From: Mycolicibacterium chubuense | GTDB lineage: Bacteria; Actinomycetota; Actinomycetes; Mycobacteriales; Mycobacteriaceae | Direction: 5' to 3' | Assembly: GCF_001044255.1 (NCBI RefSeq) | Contig: NZ_JYNX01000037.1 | Location: 110,081-170,343 of the forward strand | DNA length: 60,263 bases | Shown here: in pieces, positions 16,236 through 24,611 of the stretch | Layout of the letters: every line of letters begins with the position of its first letter | Position numbering within the stretch: the first letter of the stretch is position 1 | Made by a program: the position numbers and the translations under genes | Notes under the pieces: model-generated | What the model was told of the DNA's origin: nothing | The model's database searches: none | Seen by the model: only the letters and a program-made list of their open reading frames with translations

Positions 16236-16306
16236 TTCTTCGCTCCTTCGATCCTCGTCGACGATGACGTTGCTTCTCCCCTGGACTCGCGACCCGTATG
16301 CCTCGT

Positions 16307-16753
16307 TCATGGCTGCGGGTCGTCGACCTTGAGTTGGGATCCCGTGGTGGCGACGAAGACCACCAGCAGTTTCGCCTCGTCGGTGCCGCTGGTGTTCTCC
16401 GTGGCCACGTGGTGAGCGCCCGGCGGCTCGGACCAGCTCTGTCCCTGGTGGTAGACCTGTGCGGGCGCACCTTCGAGTTGGCTCCTCACGTCACCGGAGA
16501 GGACGTAGGCGTAGACGAAGGCGTCGCCGTGCCGGTGAGGCACCGCCCGTGCCCCTGGCGGAAACGTCACGATCGCCGACGTGAAGGTCTTGCCCGCAAC
16601 GTTCGGCAGTGCCTCGGAGAACAAGGGCGTCAAGCTCTCCGACCGCGGTGCCGGCGCGGCGTCGGTCGGAGTCGATTCCGCGGTACCGCAGCCGACGATC
16701 AACGTCGCGGTCAGCGCAGTGACCAGGACGGTGGTGAGGCGTGTCTTCATCAT
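16307..16753 (-). CDS. Cupin-domain lipoprotein
   Basis: The 148-residue protein has an N-terminal signal with lipobox (LIVGC, Cys about 22) and a single cupin domain. The metal-binding block is PHRHGDAFVYAYVLSG and the second block is PPGAHHVATEN. It is predicted to be membrane-anchored outside the cell. Its start overlaps the stop of the MDR gene by 4 bp (ATGA), so the two are coupled. An exported cupin in an operon with cytosolic dehydrogenases suggests binding of, or reaction with, the same substrate before uptake; this is inference. Confidence 0.75.
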   Translation of the reverse strand: MMKTRLTTVLVTALTATLIVGCGTAESTPTDAAPAPRSESLTPLFSEALPNVAGKTFTSAIVTFPPGARAVPHRHGDAFVYAYVLSGDVRSQLEGAPAQVYHQGQSWSEPPGAHHVATENTSGTDEAKLLVVFVATTGSQLKVDDPQP

Positions 16754-17688
16754 CGCCGGTCCCCTTCCTGCTCATCGGCGATGCGGATGATCGTCTTACC
16801 CGCACCCCTGCGTGGCCCGGTGAACGCGTCGACCGCCTCGGTGAGGGGGCGCACCGTGCCGACACGGGGCCGTAAACGGCCTTCCCTCACGCGCGTGGCC
16901 AACGCCTCCAGTTGCGAGCGGTCCGGTTCGACGACGAAGAACACCGCGCGCCCGCCCCGTGGATACGCCGTGGGCGGTGCGGCGATGGTCACGACCGTGC
17001 CGCCGGGACGCACCACGTCGAGCGACCGCTCGAGGATGTCGCCGCCGATGACGTCGAACACCACGTCGACGTCGCCGATGCTGCTCAGGTCATCAACGCC
17101 GAGATGGACGAACGCGTGCGCTCCCAGGTCGAGTGCGACGTCGCGGTCATGCGGCCGCCCGGTGCCGATGACCCGAGCGCCCACCTCGCGCGCGAGCTGG
17201 ACCGCGATCGATCCCACGCCGCCTGCCGCACCGTGGACGACGACGGTCTGGCCGGTCCGCAGACCGCCGTGGATGAACAAACCCTGCCACGCGGTGAGCC
17301 CTGAGATGGGCAACGCCGCGGCCACGACGTGATCGATGTCGGCGGCCAGCGGTGCAAGGTTGCGCGCCTCGACGGCGGTGTATTCGGCCAGTGAGCCGTC
17401 GCGGGCCCAGTCGGCAAGACCGAAGACGCGTTGACCGATTGTCAGACCGGTTGTGCCGTAACCCAACTCGACAACGACTCCGGACAACTCGTGACCGGGA
17501 ACGCTGGGCGTCCGGTCACGGCCTGCCCGATCGGTCCACGTGGCGGGCCACTCCAACTCGCCGGGAGTGAAGCCGGCCGCATGAACGCGCACGACCACGT
17601 CGTTCTCCGCGGCGTGCGGATACGGCACGTCGGTGAGGGCCATCCCCCCGATGCCGGCGTCACGGTCACTTACTGTGATGGCTTGCAT
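16750..17688 (-). CDS. NADP-dependent quinone-type oxidoreductase (MDR superfamily)
   Basis: The 312-residue zinc-free medium-chain reductase has the N-terminal GroES-like domain (PSVPGHELSGVVVELG) and the nucleotide-binding VVVHGAAGGVGSIAVQLAR. Zinc-ligand cysteines are absent, as in quinone oxidoreductases. The start follows AAAGGAG. It lies 11 bp after the HD gene and overlaps the cupin gene, within a four-gene operon. Electron acceptor and substrate are unknown. Confidence 0.82.
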   Translation of the reverse strand: MQAITVSDRDAGIGGMALTDVPYPHAAENDVVVRVHAAGFTPGELEWPATWTDRAGRDRTPSVPGHELSGVVVELGYGTTGLTIGQRVFGLADWARDGSLAEYTAVEARNLAPLAADIDHVVAAALPISGLTAWQGLFIHGGLRTGQTVVVHGAAGGVGSIAVQLAREVGARVIGTGRPHDRDVALDLGAHAFVHLGVDDLSSIGDVDVVFDVIGGDILERSLDVVRPGGTVVTIAAPPTAYPRGGRAVFFVVEPDRSQLEALATRVREGRLRPRVGTVRPLTEAVDAFTGPRRGAGKTIIRIADEQEGDRR

Positions 17689-17699
17689 GACAGCTCCTT

Positions 17700-18338
17700 T
17701 CAGCTCGGCCAGGCGGAACCGAGAATGCGCTGGACCGAGGTCGTGCGCTCGAAGCCGGGGATGAAGTGCTCGAGGACGTCGGAGTTCACCGTTCCGTTCG
17801 TCGTCTCGGGGCGGTCCTTCAGTCCGTCGAAGTAGGCGCTGAGGAACTCCTTCTTGAAATCACCGCGCGGGTGAACGGCGAGAATGTGCTCCAGCTGGTC
17901 TACGTCGAGCCGGTCGAGCCCGAGACCGATGACGTCGGTGAGTACGCCGAGATTGGTGGCGGCGATCTCCGGGCCCATCCGATCCGGAATGCCCGGAGTG
18001 GTGTGCAGGGCGATGGCCGTCCACACCGTGTCGGCTGCCGCACCGGAGAAACCGTGCCCGAGCAGGAAGGCCCTGCCGTGGTCCGCACCATCGACCTCGA
18101 ACCGCTGCTCCGTATCGGAGAACGGCCTCACCAGCCCGGTGTCGTGAAACATGGCCGCCAGGTAGAGCAGTTCAGCATCGGGCTCCAGGCCCAGCCGCTG
18201 GGCGTGGAGCTGCCCGAAGAAGAAGACCCGGCGAGAATGGTGGTAGATCAACGGGCTGGTGTCGTCCCGGACGCGCTGGGTGGCCTCGGCGACCGCCGCG
18301 GTGTCGGGGATCTCCACCCCGGCAATGACTTCGGACAT
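17700..18338 (-). CDS. HD-domain hydrolase, cyanamide hydratase-like (copy 2)
   Basis: A paralog of the HD protein at 13767-14417, with 212 residues. It shares IYHHSRRVFFFG, AAMFHDTGLV, QRFEVDGADHG and ALHTTPGIPD in the same order. The ATG at 18338 has AGAAGGGA upstream; the frame stays open further back without family similarity. It is the first gene of the HD-MDR-cupin-SDR operon. Two diverged copies with one GlxA-type regulator between them point to a pathway for nitrile- or amide-like compounds, which remains inference. Confidence 0.76.
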   Translation of the reverse strand: MSEVIAGVEIPDTAAVAEATQRVRDDTSPLIYHHSRRVFFFGQLHAQRLGLEPDAELLYLAAMFHDTGLVRPFSDTEQRFEVDGADHGRAFLLGHGFSGAAADTVWTAIALHTTPGIPDRMGPEIAATNLGVLTDVIGLGLDRLDVDQLEHILAVHPRGDFKKEFLSAYFDGLKDRPETTNGTVNSDVLEHFIPGFERTTSVQRILGSAWPS

Positions 18339-18579
18339 CTGTCCTGTCCCTTCTTCTCGTTGGTGTGGGTGACATCCATGCTGATCCCGCCCGCACCCCG
18401 CGCGCTGCCTTCCTACGGCCACGAACCCCTCAATAAGCGACACGATTGGAGAAGGCCAGGAAAAGCGGATACCGCCCAAGAAGGTGAAAGGCGGACACGA
18501 CACCGCCCGCTGCGGCCTCGCCGTCAGTGCGACGCCATCGACTCCGGAATGCTGACCGGCGACGTCGAGATGTCCCCCG

Positions 18580-18726
18580 TCAGTCCGTTTTGTCGTCGTC
18601 GCGGTGCGCCGCTTCGATGACCTCGGGCGGCGCCGGCTTCTGCAGCCAGGCCCTGATCCGCAGCAATCCGCCGGCGACAGCACCGACTGCGAACACCGCG
18701 ACGACGATCCACACTCCCGAGGACAT
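18580..18726 (-). CDS. Small single-pass membrane protein (48 residues)
   Basis: A short minus-strand frame reads MSSGVWIVVAVFAVGAVAGG, then LLRIRAWLQKPAPPEVIEAA, and ends in a charged HRDDDKTD. It has one clear transmembrane helix and a short cytoplasmic-type tail. The strong G/C bias at third positions and clean start/stop support it. No family is recognised. It could be a membrane-anchored regulatory or stress microprotein. The surrounding intergenic stretches (18339-18579, 18727-18895) hold nothing else convincing. Confidence 0.5.
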   Translation of the reverse strand: MSSGVWIVVAVFAVGAVAGGLLRIRAWLQKPAPPEVIEAAHRDDDKTD

Positions 18727-18895
18727 ACACCCAGTGTCCGCCTACAGCTGGTCGCGTGCCGCCATTACGGACGACTCCCTACGAACAACCACGCATCCCC
18801 TCCGCGCAGCAACCCCATTGCCTCTACGCCCCGGCGACGGGCGCAAGCAGTGCTCGCCGACCGCGCAGGTGGCGGTCGGCGAGCACAGAAACCGA

Positions 18896-19252
18896 TCAAT
18901 CGGACGGCGGCTCGTACAACTGGAGATCGTTGCCTTCGGAGTCCTTGAAGGACGCGATTCGGCCCCACGGATGGTCGCTGATGTCGCCGACGAACGACAC
19001 GCCTCCGTCTTTCAGCCGAGAGACCTCATCGTCGATACCGCCGTCTGGCTGGAACGTCAGCAGCGCACCGCCGCTGCCGTCCGCCCCGGACGACTCGCGA
19101 GCATTGAGGCCGACCATCAACCCGTTGGCGTCCAACTCTGACCATTCGTCCCCCTCTTGCTTCACCTCGAGTCCGAGTGTCTCGCCGTAGAAGCCCAACG
19201 CCCGCTGCATGTCCTTGACCGGTAACCACACCGTCGCCACGCCTGACACCAT
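18896..19252 (-). CDS. VOC superfamily protein (glyoxalase-like)
   Basis: The 118-residue single VOC domain contains the paired beta-alpha-beta-beta-beta motifs: VATVWLPVKDMQRALGFYGE at the N-terminus and WGRIASFKDSEGNDLQLYE at the C-terminus, the latter with the Glu metal ligand. VOC proteins cover glyoxalases, dioxygenases and antibiotic-binding proteins, so the function is open. The ATG at 19252 gives the normal family N-terminus. Confidence 0.78.
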   Translation of the reverse strand: MVSGVATVWLPVKDMQRALGFYGETLGLEVKQEGDEWSELDANGLMVGLNARESSGADGSGGALLTFQPDGGIDDEVSRLKDGGVSFVGDISDHPWGRIASFKDSEGNDLQLYEPPSD

Positions 19253-19382
19253 GTCTTGCCACCTCCATCTGGATGTTGTCGAACGCACAGTGCGATACCC
19301 CGTGACGTCATCGTGAGTCCTGCCGAATTGTGACGCCTCGGTGCAGCGATGAGTTCTCGCCGCTAGAGGGGTCAGTTCCGGC

Positions 19383-20225
19383 ATGACCACCACAGACGGC
19401 CTGATCTCCCGCTCGCTCGACGTTCCCGGCGCCCGCCTGCATTACGAAGTCCGCGGCGCTGGTCCCCTGTTGCTCATCATCGGCTCGCCGATGACGGCCG
19501 CGGAGTTCGCTCCCCTGGCTCATGCCCTGGCCGGTGACCACACCGTCGTCACTTACGACCCGCGCGGCTTCGGGAGCAGCCCGGTCGACGACCCCGACGG
19601 CCCGTCGACCCCCGAACTCCGAGCCGATGACGTGGCGGCGATCCTCGACCATCTCGGCGCGACGTCGGCCGACGTGTTCGGGTCCAGCGGCGGAGCCGTC
19701 ACCGGTCTCGCGCTGGTGGACCGTTTCCCCGGCCGTGTGCGTACGTTGGTCGCTCACGAGCCGCCACTGCTGGAACTGCTGCCCGACGCCCAGGAGCAGC
19801 GCGCGGCAACCCAGGACATCACCGACACGTTCCTGTCCGACGGACTGCACGCGGCATGGATGAAGTTCATGGTCAACGCAGGCTTCGACGTGCCCGCCCC
19901 CGGCTCCGATCCTGCCGGGCAACCCGACTCACAGGGCGAGCCGATGACCACCGAACGCGAAGTCGCCGAGGGCGCCCGCTTCTTCGTGCACGACCTGGCG
20001 CCGACGACGCAGTACCTTCCCGACTTCGACGCGCTGCGGGCGTCGACCTCACGCATCGTGATCGGGCTCGGGGCCGAGTCCGGCCACCTGCTCACCCACC
20101 GGACGTCCGTTGCCGTCGCGGAGCGACTCGGCGTGCAGACCACCGAGTTCCCCGGCGATCACGGTGGATTCATGAGTGCGCCAGGCGAATTCGCGCAGCG
20201 TCTGCGCGAGATCCTCGCGGCTTGA
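19383..20225 (+). CDS. Alpha/beta hydrolase
   Basis: The 280-residue hydrolase has the oxyanion region LLLIIGSPMTAAEF, the elbow VFGSSGGAVTG (nucleophile Ser) and a His in FPGDHGGFMSAP. The overall pattern resembles actinobacterial hydrolases annotated near antibiotic or ester metabolism. The gene is convergent with the catalase gene, 15 bp apart. Substrate unknown. Confidence 0.8.
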   Translation: MTTTDGLISRSLDVPGARLHYEVRGAGPLLLIIGSPMTAAEFAPLAHALAGDHTVVTYDPRGFGSSPVDDPDGPSTPELRADDVAAILDHLGATSADVFGSSGGAVTGLALVDRFPGRVRTLVAHEPPLLELLPDAQEQRAATQDITDTFLSDGLHAAWMKFMVNAGFDVPAPGSDPAGQPDSQGEPMTTEREVAEGARFFVHDLAPTTQYLPDFDALRASTSRIVIGLGAESGHLLTHRTSVAVAERLGVQTTEFPGDHGGFMSAPGEFAQRLREILAA

Positions 20226-20240
20226 CCCACGCAACTTCGG

Positions 20241-22475
20241 TCAGACGGCTACGTCGCGGCTCCAGACCCGGTGCTCGCCGAGACTCTCGATCAGCGAGGC
20301 ACACAGTGCGGACGCCTCCGACCCGCTGAGAACACCCGCGGCGCTCTCGCTCACCCCCGCCCGGGTCAGCAATTCGGCGCCCTGCTGCAGTACGGCGATC
20401 CCCTTGAAGTGCCGGAAGACCTCGTCGACGAGGATCTTGGCCTGCACAGTGCCGGGCGAGCCGGCGATCACCAGCGCGTCGAACTCGATCGAGCGTGCGG
20501 TCGCATACGTCCGAGAGACCGGCACGCTGCCGCCATCGTGGGTAAGCACGCCGCCGTGCGGCGCGATCACCAGGGGCACCAGCTTCGCCGCCCCGAGCGC
20601 GTCGACCACGGTCGACACGTCAGCGAGGTCGGAGTCCGGACCGACGAGGACGCCGATGTTGCGGCCCTCCACCGGCCAACGCCGGCCCACCTGAGAGACC
20701 GCGGGACTGATCACCGTCGGCTCTTCGGGTGGTGTGGTGGGTGCGGGCGGCTCGAGGCCCAGCCCCGCGGCGACCGTCGCGCACAGCTCGACGTCGATGT
20801 TCGCCAGCACCGCCAGCTGCCGCTCCTGGATCGCCCTCTCGTAGCACTTGCCCAGTTCGAAGGTGTACGCGTCGGCCACGTGAGCCTGCTCGACGGCGCT
20901 GAGGCTGCGGTAGAACATCGTCACCTGGCTGAAGTGGTCGTCGTAAGAGGCTGGTGCGGCACGGACTTTCGTCGACTCGGCCACCGCTGCCGGCGCCTCG
21001 ATGAACGCGCCGGCGTCTGCGCCCGCAAAGAACGGGCATCCGCCATCGAGTGAATTCGGCTTATAGGGCGCGACCCCCGGATGCACGCCATGCTGGTGGA
21101 AGCCATCGCGGAGCATGTCGTTGACGGGTGCGTGCGGGCGGTTGATCGGGATCTGCCCGAAGTTGGGTCCACCCAGCCGGGTGAGCTGGGTGTCCAGGTA
21201 GGAGAACAGCCGTGCCTGCAGCAGCGGATCGTCGGTGACGTCGATGCCGGGCACCAGATGTCCCGGATGAAAGGCCACCTGTTCGGTCTCGGCGAAGAAG
21301 TTGGTGGGGTTGCGGTTGAGCTGCATGGTGCCGATCACCTGCACCGGCACCAGCTCCTCGGGCACGAGCTTGGTCGGGTCGAGCAGGTCGATGCCCTCGA
21401 ACATCTGATCCGGCGAATCCGGCATGACCTGCACGCCGAGGTCCCATTCGGGGTAGGCGCCCTTCTCGATCGCGTCGGCGAGGTCACGGCGATGCAGATC
21501 CGGATCCATTCCGGCGGCGATCTGCGCCTCCTCCCACACCAGCGAGTGCACGCCGAGGCGCGGCTTCCAGTGGAACTTCACCAGCGACGTGGAACCGTCC
21601 GGGCCGGTCAGCCGGAAGGTGTGCACGCCGAAGCCCTCCATCATCCGGTAGGATCGCGGGATGCCCCGGTCGGACATGTTCCACATCGTGTGCGCCTGGG
21701 CCTCGGTGTGCAGGGACACGAAGTCCCAGAAGGTGTCGTGTGCACTCTGGGCCTGTGGGATCTCACGGTCGGGATGCGGTTTGGCGGCGTGCACGACGTC
21801 CGGGAACTTGATGCCGTCCTGGATGAAGAACACCGGGATGTTGTTGCCGACCAGATCGAACGTGCCTTCGTCGGTGTAGAACTTCGTGGCGAAGCCGCGG
21901 GTGTCGCGCACCGTGTCGGCCGATCCGCGCGAACCCAGCACCGTCGAGAAACGCACGAACACATCGGTTTCCGCGCCGGACTTCAGGAATCCCGCCGTGC
22001 TGATCTTCTCCGCTGCGCCGTTGGCGTGGAACGCGCCGTGCGCGGCCGCGCCGCGGGCGTGCACCACGCGCTCGGGGATCCGCTCGTGGTCGAAGTGGGT
22101 GATCTTCTCCCGCAGGTGGTGGTCCTGCAACAGCGTCGGCCCGCGCCGCCCGGCCTTCAAGGAGTGGTCGGTGTCGTAGAGCCGCGCACCCTGCGCGGTG
22201 GTGAGGTACTCCCCCTGTTGCCCCCGCGCCGTCTGACCGCCGCCGACGGAAAGGCCTGTGGCCGTGCGCAGATCTGGTCCGCCCTGATCGGGTTTCGGCG
22301 GAAGCGGCACGCGCGCGCTGGTCGGCTCGTCGAACGGCGCCGGCTCCGGAGCGGGCGCCCCGGGGATGTACTTCGGGCTGTGCTGCTGGAGCCGCTCGGC
22401 GGCCTCCATCACCTTGTCCTTGGCGTCCTTGACGACGCTCTTGATGGTCTCTTTGGCTCCGCGGTCGGTTGCCAT
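20241..22475 (-). CDS. katE: Large-subunit monofunctional catalase (HPII/KatE type)
   Basis: This 744-residue large catalase converts hydrogen peroxide to water and oxygen with haem. The catalytic His lies in RVVHARGAAAHG, and the Asn region is around FYTDEGTFDLVGNN. The extra C-terminal DJ-1/PfpI-like domain of HPII enzymes starts near residue 596 (NIGVLVGPDSDL). The N-terminal 80 residues are the extended arm typical of HPII. A SigF-like promoter lies upstream, which suits a stress and stationary-phase enzyme. Length matches HPII (about 700-750). Confidence 0.92.
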   Translation of the reverse strand: MATDRGAKETIKSVVKDAKDKVMEAAERLQQHSPKYIPGAPAPEPAPFDEPTSARVPLPPKPDQGGPDLRTATGLSVGGGQTARGQQGEYLTTAQGARLYDTDHSLKAGRRGPTLLQDHHLREKITHFDHERIPERVVHARGAAAHGAFHANGAAEKISTAGFLKSGAETDVFVRFSTVLGSRGSADTVRDTRGFATKFYTDEGTFDLVGNNIPVFFIQDGIKFPDVVHAAKPHPDREIPQAQSAHDTFWDFVSLHTEAQAHTMWNMSDRGIPRSYRMMEGFGVHTFRLTGPDGSTSLVKFHWKPRLGVHSLVWEEAQIAAGMDPDLHRRDLADAIEKGAYPEWDLGVQVMPDSPDQMFEGIDLLDPTKLVPEELVPVQVIGTMQLNRNPTNFFAETEQVAFHPGHLVPGIDVTDDPLLQARLFSYLDTQLTRLGGPNFGQIPINRPHAPVNDMLRDGFHQHGVHPGVAPYKPNSLDGGCPFFAGADAGAFIEAPAAVAESTKVRAAPASYDDHFSQVTMFYRSLSAVEQAHVADAYTFELGKCYERAIQERQLAVLANIDVELCATVAAGLGLEPPAPTTPPEEPTVISPAVSQVGRRWPVEGRNIGVLVGPDSDLADVSTVVDALGAAKLVPLVIAPHGGVLTHDGGSVPVSRTYATARSIEFDALVIAGSPGTVQAKILVDEVFRHFKGIAVLQQGAELLTRAGVSESAAGVLSGSEASALCASLIESLGEHRVWSRDVAV

Positions 22476-22534
22476 GGCCTCCCCCTCATCACGGAGCAGG
22501 CCCGCGAATGGGCCCGCTCGGTTCGACCGCCCGA

Positions 22535-22559
22535 CTTCCCACTGCGGCGCTCCCTAAAC
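22535..22559 (-). promoter_or_regulatory. SigF-like promoter of the catalase gene
   Basis: On the minus strand GTTT, a 15-bp spacer and GGGAAG sit 60 bp before the catalase ATG. The mycobacterial SigF/SigB-type consensus is GTTT-N15-17-GGGTA, so the -35 is exact and the -10 has one change. Pattern-based only. Confidence 0.5.
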
Positions 22560-22853
22560 GCGGTGGCGCAAGTGGAGTCGGCAGTGTCGGTCCACGCGTC
22601 CCGGGCGCCGATCAGGTCGGAGGCAGAGCCCACCGCCATTCGTGGTGGACGTCCCAGCCGTCCACCGCCTCCACCAATGCCATGAGTCCAGTGGGATAGA
22701 CCAGGGACACCAGCCAACGGCGCGAGCCGCCTTCGCTGCCGGAAAAGCCCGCGTTCAAGAATCGTTTGAGCCACAAGAAGACTCGCTGGCACGTCCCCTA
22801 CTCTCCCAGTCGGCAGAGCGCCGCGGAAGGTGAGGGTCCGGTATTCTCGTGTA
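22560..22853. other. Intergenic stretch with no supported gene
   Basis: About 290 bp between the catalase promoter and the transporter's stop. A minus-strand open frame reading ASDLIGARDAWTDTAD has coding-like bias, but no start, family or ribosome site that I can defend. Confidence 0.4.
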
Positions 22854-23717
22854 TCACGAACCGGCTGCGATCATGACAACTCCGGCCATGGCGCCGCCGA
22901 CACCGAGGTTCTGCATGATCGACATACGTTCGTGGTCGATGATTCGCGCCAACAGCACGGTGGCGGCCGGATAGAGGGATCCGAGGACCGCCACAACGGA
23001 AAGTGCTCCCGAAACCGTCGCCTGGGCGAACGCCAAGTTGGCGCACACATCGAAGATGCCGATGATGATGAGCACGACGATCACTCCCGGTGGAAAGCGC
23101 CGAGCGGGTCCGTGGTGCCGGTGTCGAGAGCGCAGCGTCAGGACGGCTGCCAGGCAGAGCACGGGGATCGACGCACTGCGCATGACGAGCATCGTCATCA
23201 CCGTCGAGTAGGTCGAGCCGCCGGCGATGGCAAACTGCAACAACCCGAATCCTGCAGCGGCGCCGATCGCCAACATGATCGAGCGGGTGTGCCGGCGCGT
23301 ACGGGCCCCGGAATCAGCAGGTCGTGCCGTGACGACCACGCCAACGATCGCAACGACGATCCCGACCAGGCACAGCGCCGAGGGTACGGTGCCGCCGATG
23401 ATGTCGATCAGCACGGGGATGATGACGCCGAGCGCGGCTATCGGGGCCACTATTCCCATCGTGCCGATCGCCAACGCTCGGTAGAAGAGCCCCACCGCCG
23501 CGGCACCAGCCAAACCTGCGCCCATCGCCCACGGAACGTATCCGGTCGGTGCGTCGCTGGAGCCCGACACGAGCGCGGCGACGAGGGCGACGAGGAACCC
23601 CGCCAATTGCGATATGAGTACGACGACCACGGTGGGGCGGCCACGGGAGGACTTGCCCCCGAGGAAGTCGGCCATCCCCCACATCAGTGAAGAACCCAAC
23701 GCCAGCAGGATCGTCAC
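22854..23717 (-). CDS. EamA/DMT-family transporter
   Basis: The 287-residue membrane protein has ten hydrophobic segments arranged as two EamA repeats. It begins LVTILLALGSSLMWGMADFL, a typical drug/metabolite transporter start, and the second repeat opens near AIGAAAGFGLLQFAIAGG. The GTG at 23717 gives this N-terminus; an upstream reading to 23816 adds a charged, unlikely leader. DMT proteins export amino acids, nucleotides or drugs. It lies on the same strand downstream of a MarR gene (195 bp gap), its likely regulator. Confidence 0.8.
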   Translation of the reverse strand: MTILLALGSSLMWGMADFLGGKSSRGRPTVVVVLISQLAGFLVALVAALVSGSSDAPTGYVPWAMGAGLAGAAAVGLFYRALAIGTMGIVAPIAALGVIIPVLIDIIGGTVPSALCLVGIVVAIVGVVVTARPADSGARTRRHTRSIMLAIGAAAGFGLLQFAIAGGSTYSTVMTMLVMRSASIPVLCLAAVLTLRSRHRHHGPARRFPPGVIVVLIIIGIFDVCANLAFAQATVSGALSVVAVLGSLYPAATVLLARIIDHERMSIMQNLGVGGAMAGVVMIAAGS

Positions 23718-23912
23718 CAGGCCGCATCCCGGCGGCGGCGAAAGGGCTGCCGTGAACGACGCTCGTGCGGAACGGCCTCGACCCAGCGAGGCGGCGACTG
23801 CGCCACGATGGGCCACGACTTTCTCAGACGGGCATTGCGATATGAGCGATGCATATCAACCAGGTTAGCCGGGGGCGGCTTCAACGGTGAATGCGCGGTG
23901 GGTGAGCGGTTC

Positions 23913-24422
23913 TCACCGATCTTCCGGAAGCGCAGCCGGACAATCCATGCAGACCTTGCGGTTGCAGAGTCGGCACAGGCGTCGCATGGAATCGACGTCG
24001 GTGATGGCGCTGCCCAAGACGGGCTCGACGAGACCGGCCACAGTATGCACATCTCCGTTCGGCATCGCTGACAGCAGTTCCTTCACGGCTTGCTCCCGTG
24101 CGGCGGCCAGCCTGCGCTCGGCTTTGGTGCCCATCCGTGTGGGTACCAGAAGCATTGTGCGGCCGATGCCCTGCTGACGACGGATCCAGCCCTTTTCGAC
24201 GAGGCGATCCACCAGTCGCACAGTCCCGGGATGGGTCAGGTCCAGCACTCGACGCAGCTCGTCGATGCTCATCCCCGGGTCGGCGACGATGGCGACCAGG
24301 GCTGCGGGGCCACTGCCGGCCATGCCGGTGGCCTGCTCGACCGCGGCACGCACGCCGTCGGAGATTGCGATCGCCCATGCGGCCAGCACGTTCCGATCGC
24401 GGCTGCTCTGCTCAGCATGCAC
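23913..24422 (-). CDS. MarR-family regulator with C-terminal Cys cluster
   Basis: The 169-residue winged-helix protein has a MarR DNA-binding region (ELRRVLDLTHPGTVRLVDRL, wing IRRQQGIGRTMLLVPT). The last 20 residues carry C150-xx-C153-x4-C158-xx-C161 (CRLCNRKVCMDC), a four-Cys set that could bind zinc or an iron-sulfur cluster and make the protein redox- or metal-responsive. Typical MarR proteins lack this tail. The gene is upstream of the EamA transporter and divergent from the GMC oxidoreductase gene. Confidence 0.82.
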   Translation of the reverse strand: MHAEQSSRDRNVLAAWAIAISDGVRAAVEQATGMAGSGPAALVAIVADPGMSIDELRRVLDLTHPGTVRLVDRLVEKGWIRRQQGIGRTMLLVPTRMGTKAERRLAAAREQAVKELLSAMPNGDVHTVAGLVEPVLGSAITDVDSMRRLCRLCNRKVCMDCPAALPEDR

Positions 24423-24611
24423 GACTCATAGTGTATTCACGGTTGCGTCGCAGGGTTGACGGGTATGTGTTGGCGCCTCGCGGACCCCTAAGCTACCGCG
24501 TATTGCCCTGCTGCTCAACGGTTCTCGATTCCCGAGACGAAGGTAGAGCCGAGGAGTGCCGTTCCCGCATACCTGACCTCGGCTCTTGCTCCGCTGTGGA
24601 ACGATGCAGCA

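Noticed and set aside
21081-22685. 534-codon plus-strand frame opposite the catalase
   Set aside because: Antisense shadow of a clear KatE-type gene; composition rich in Arg, His and Gly.
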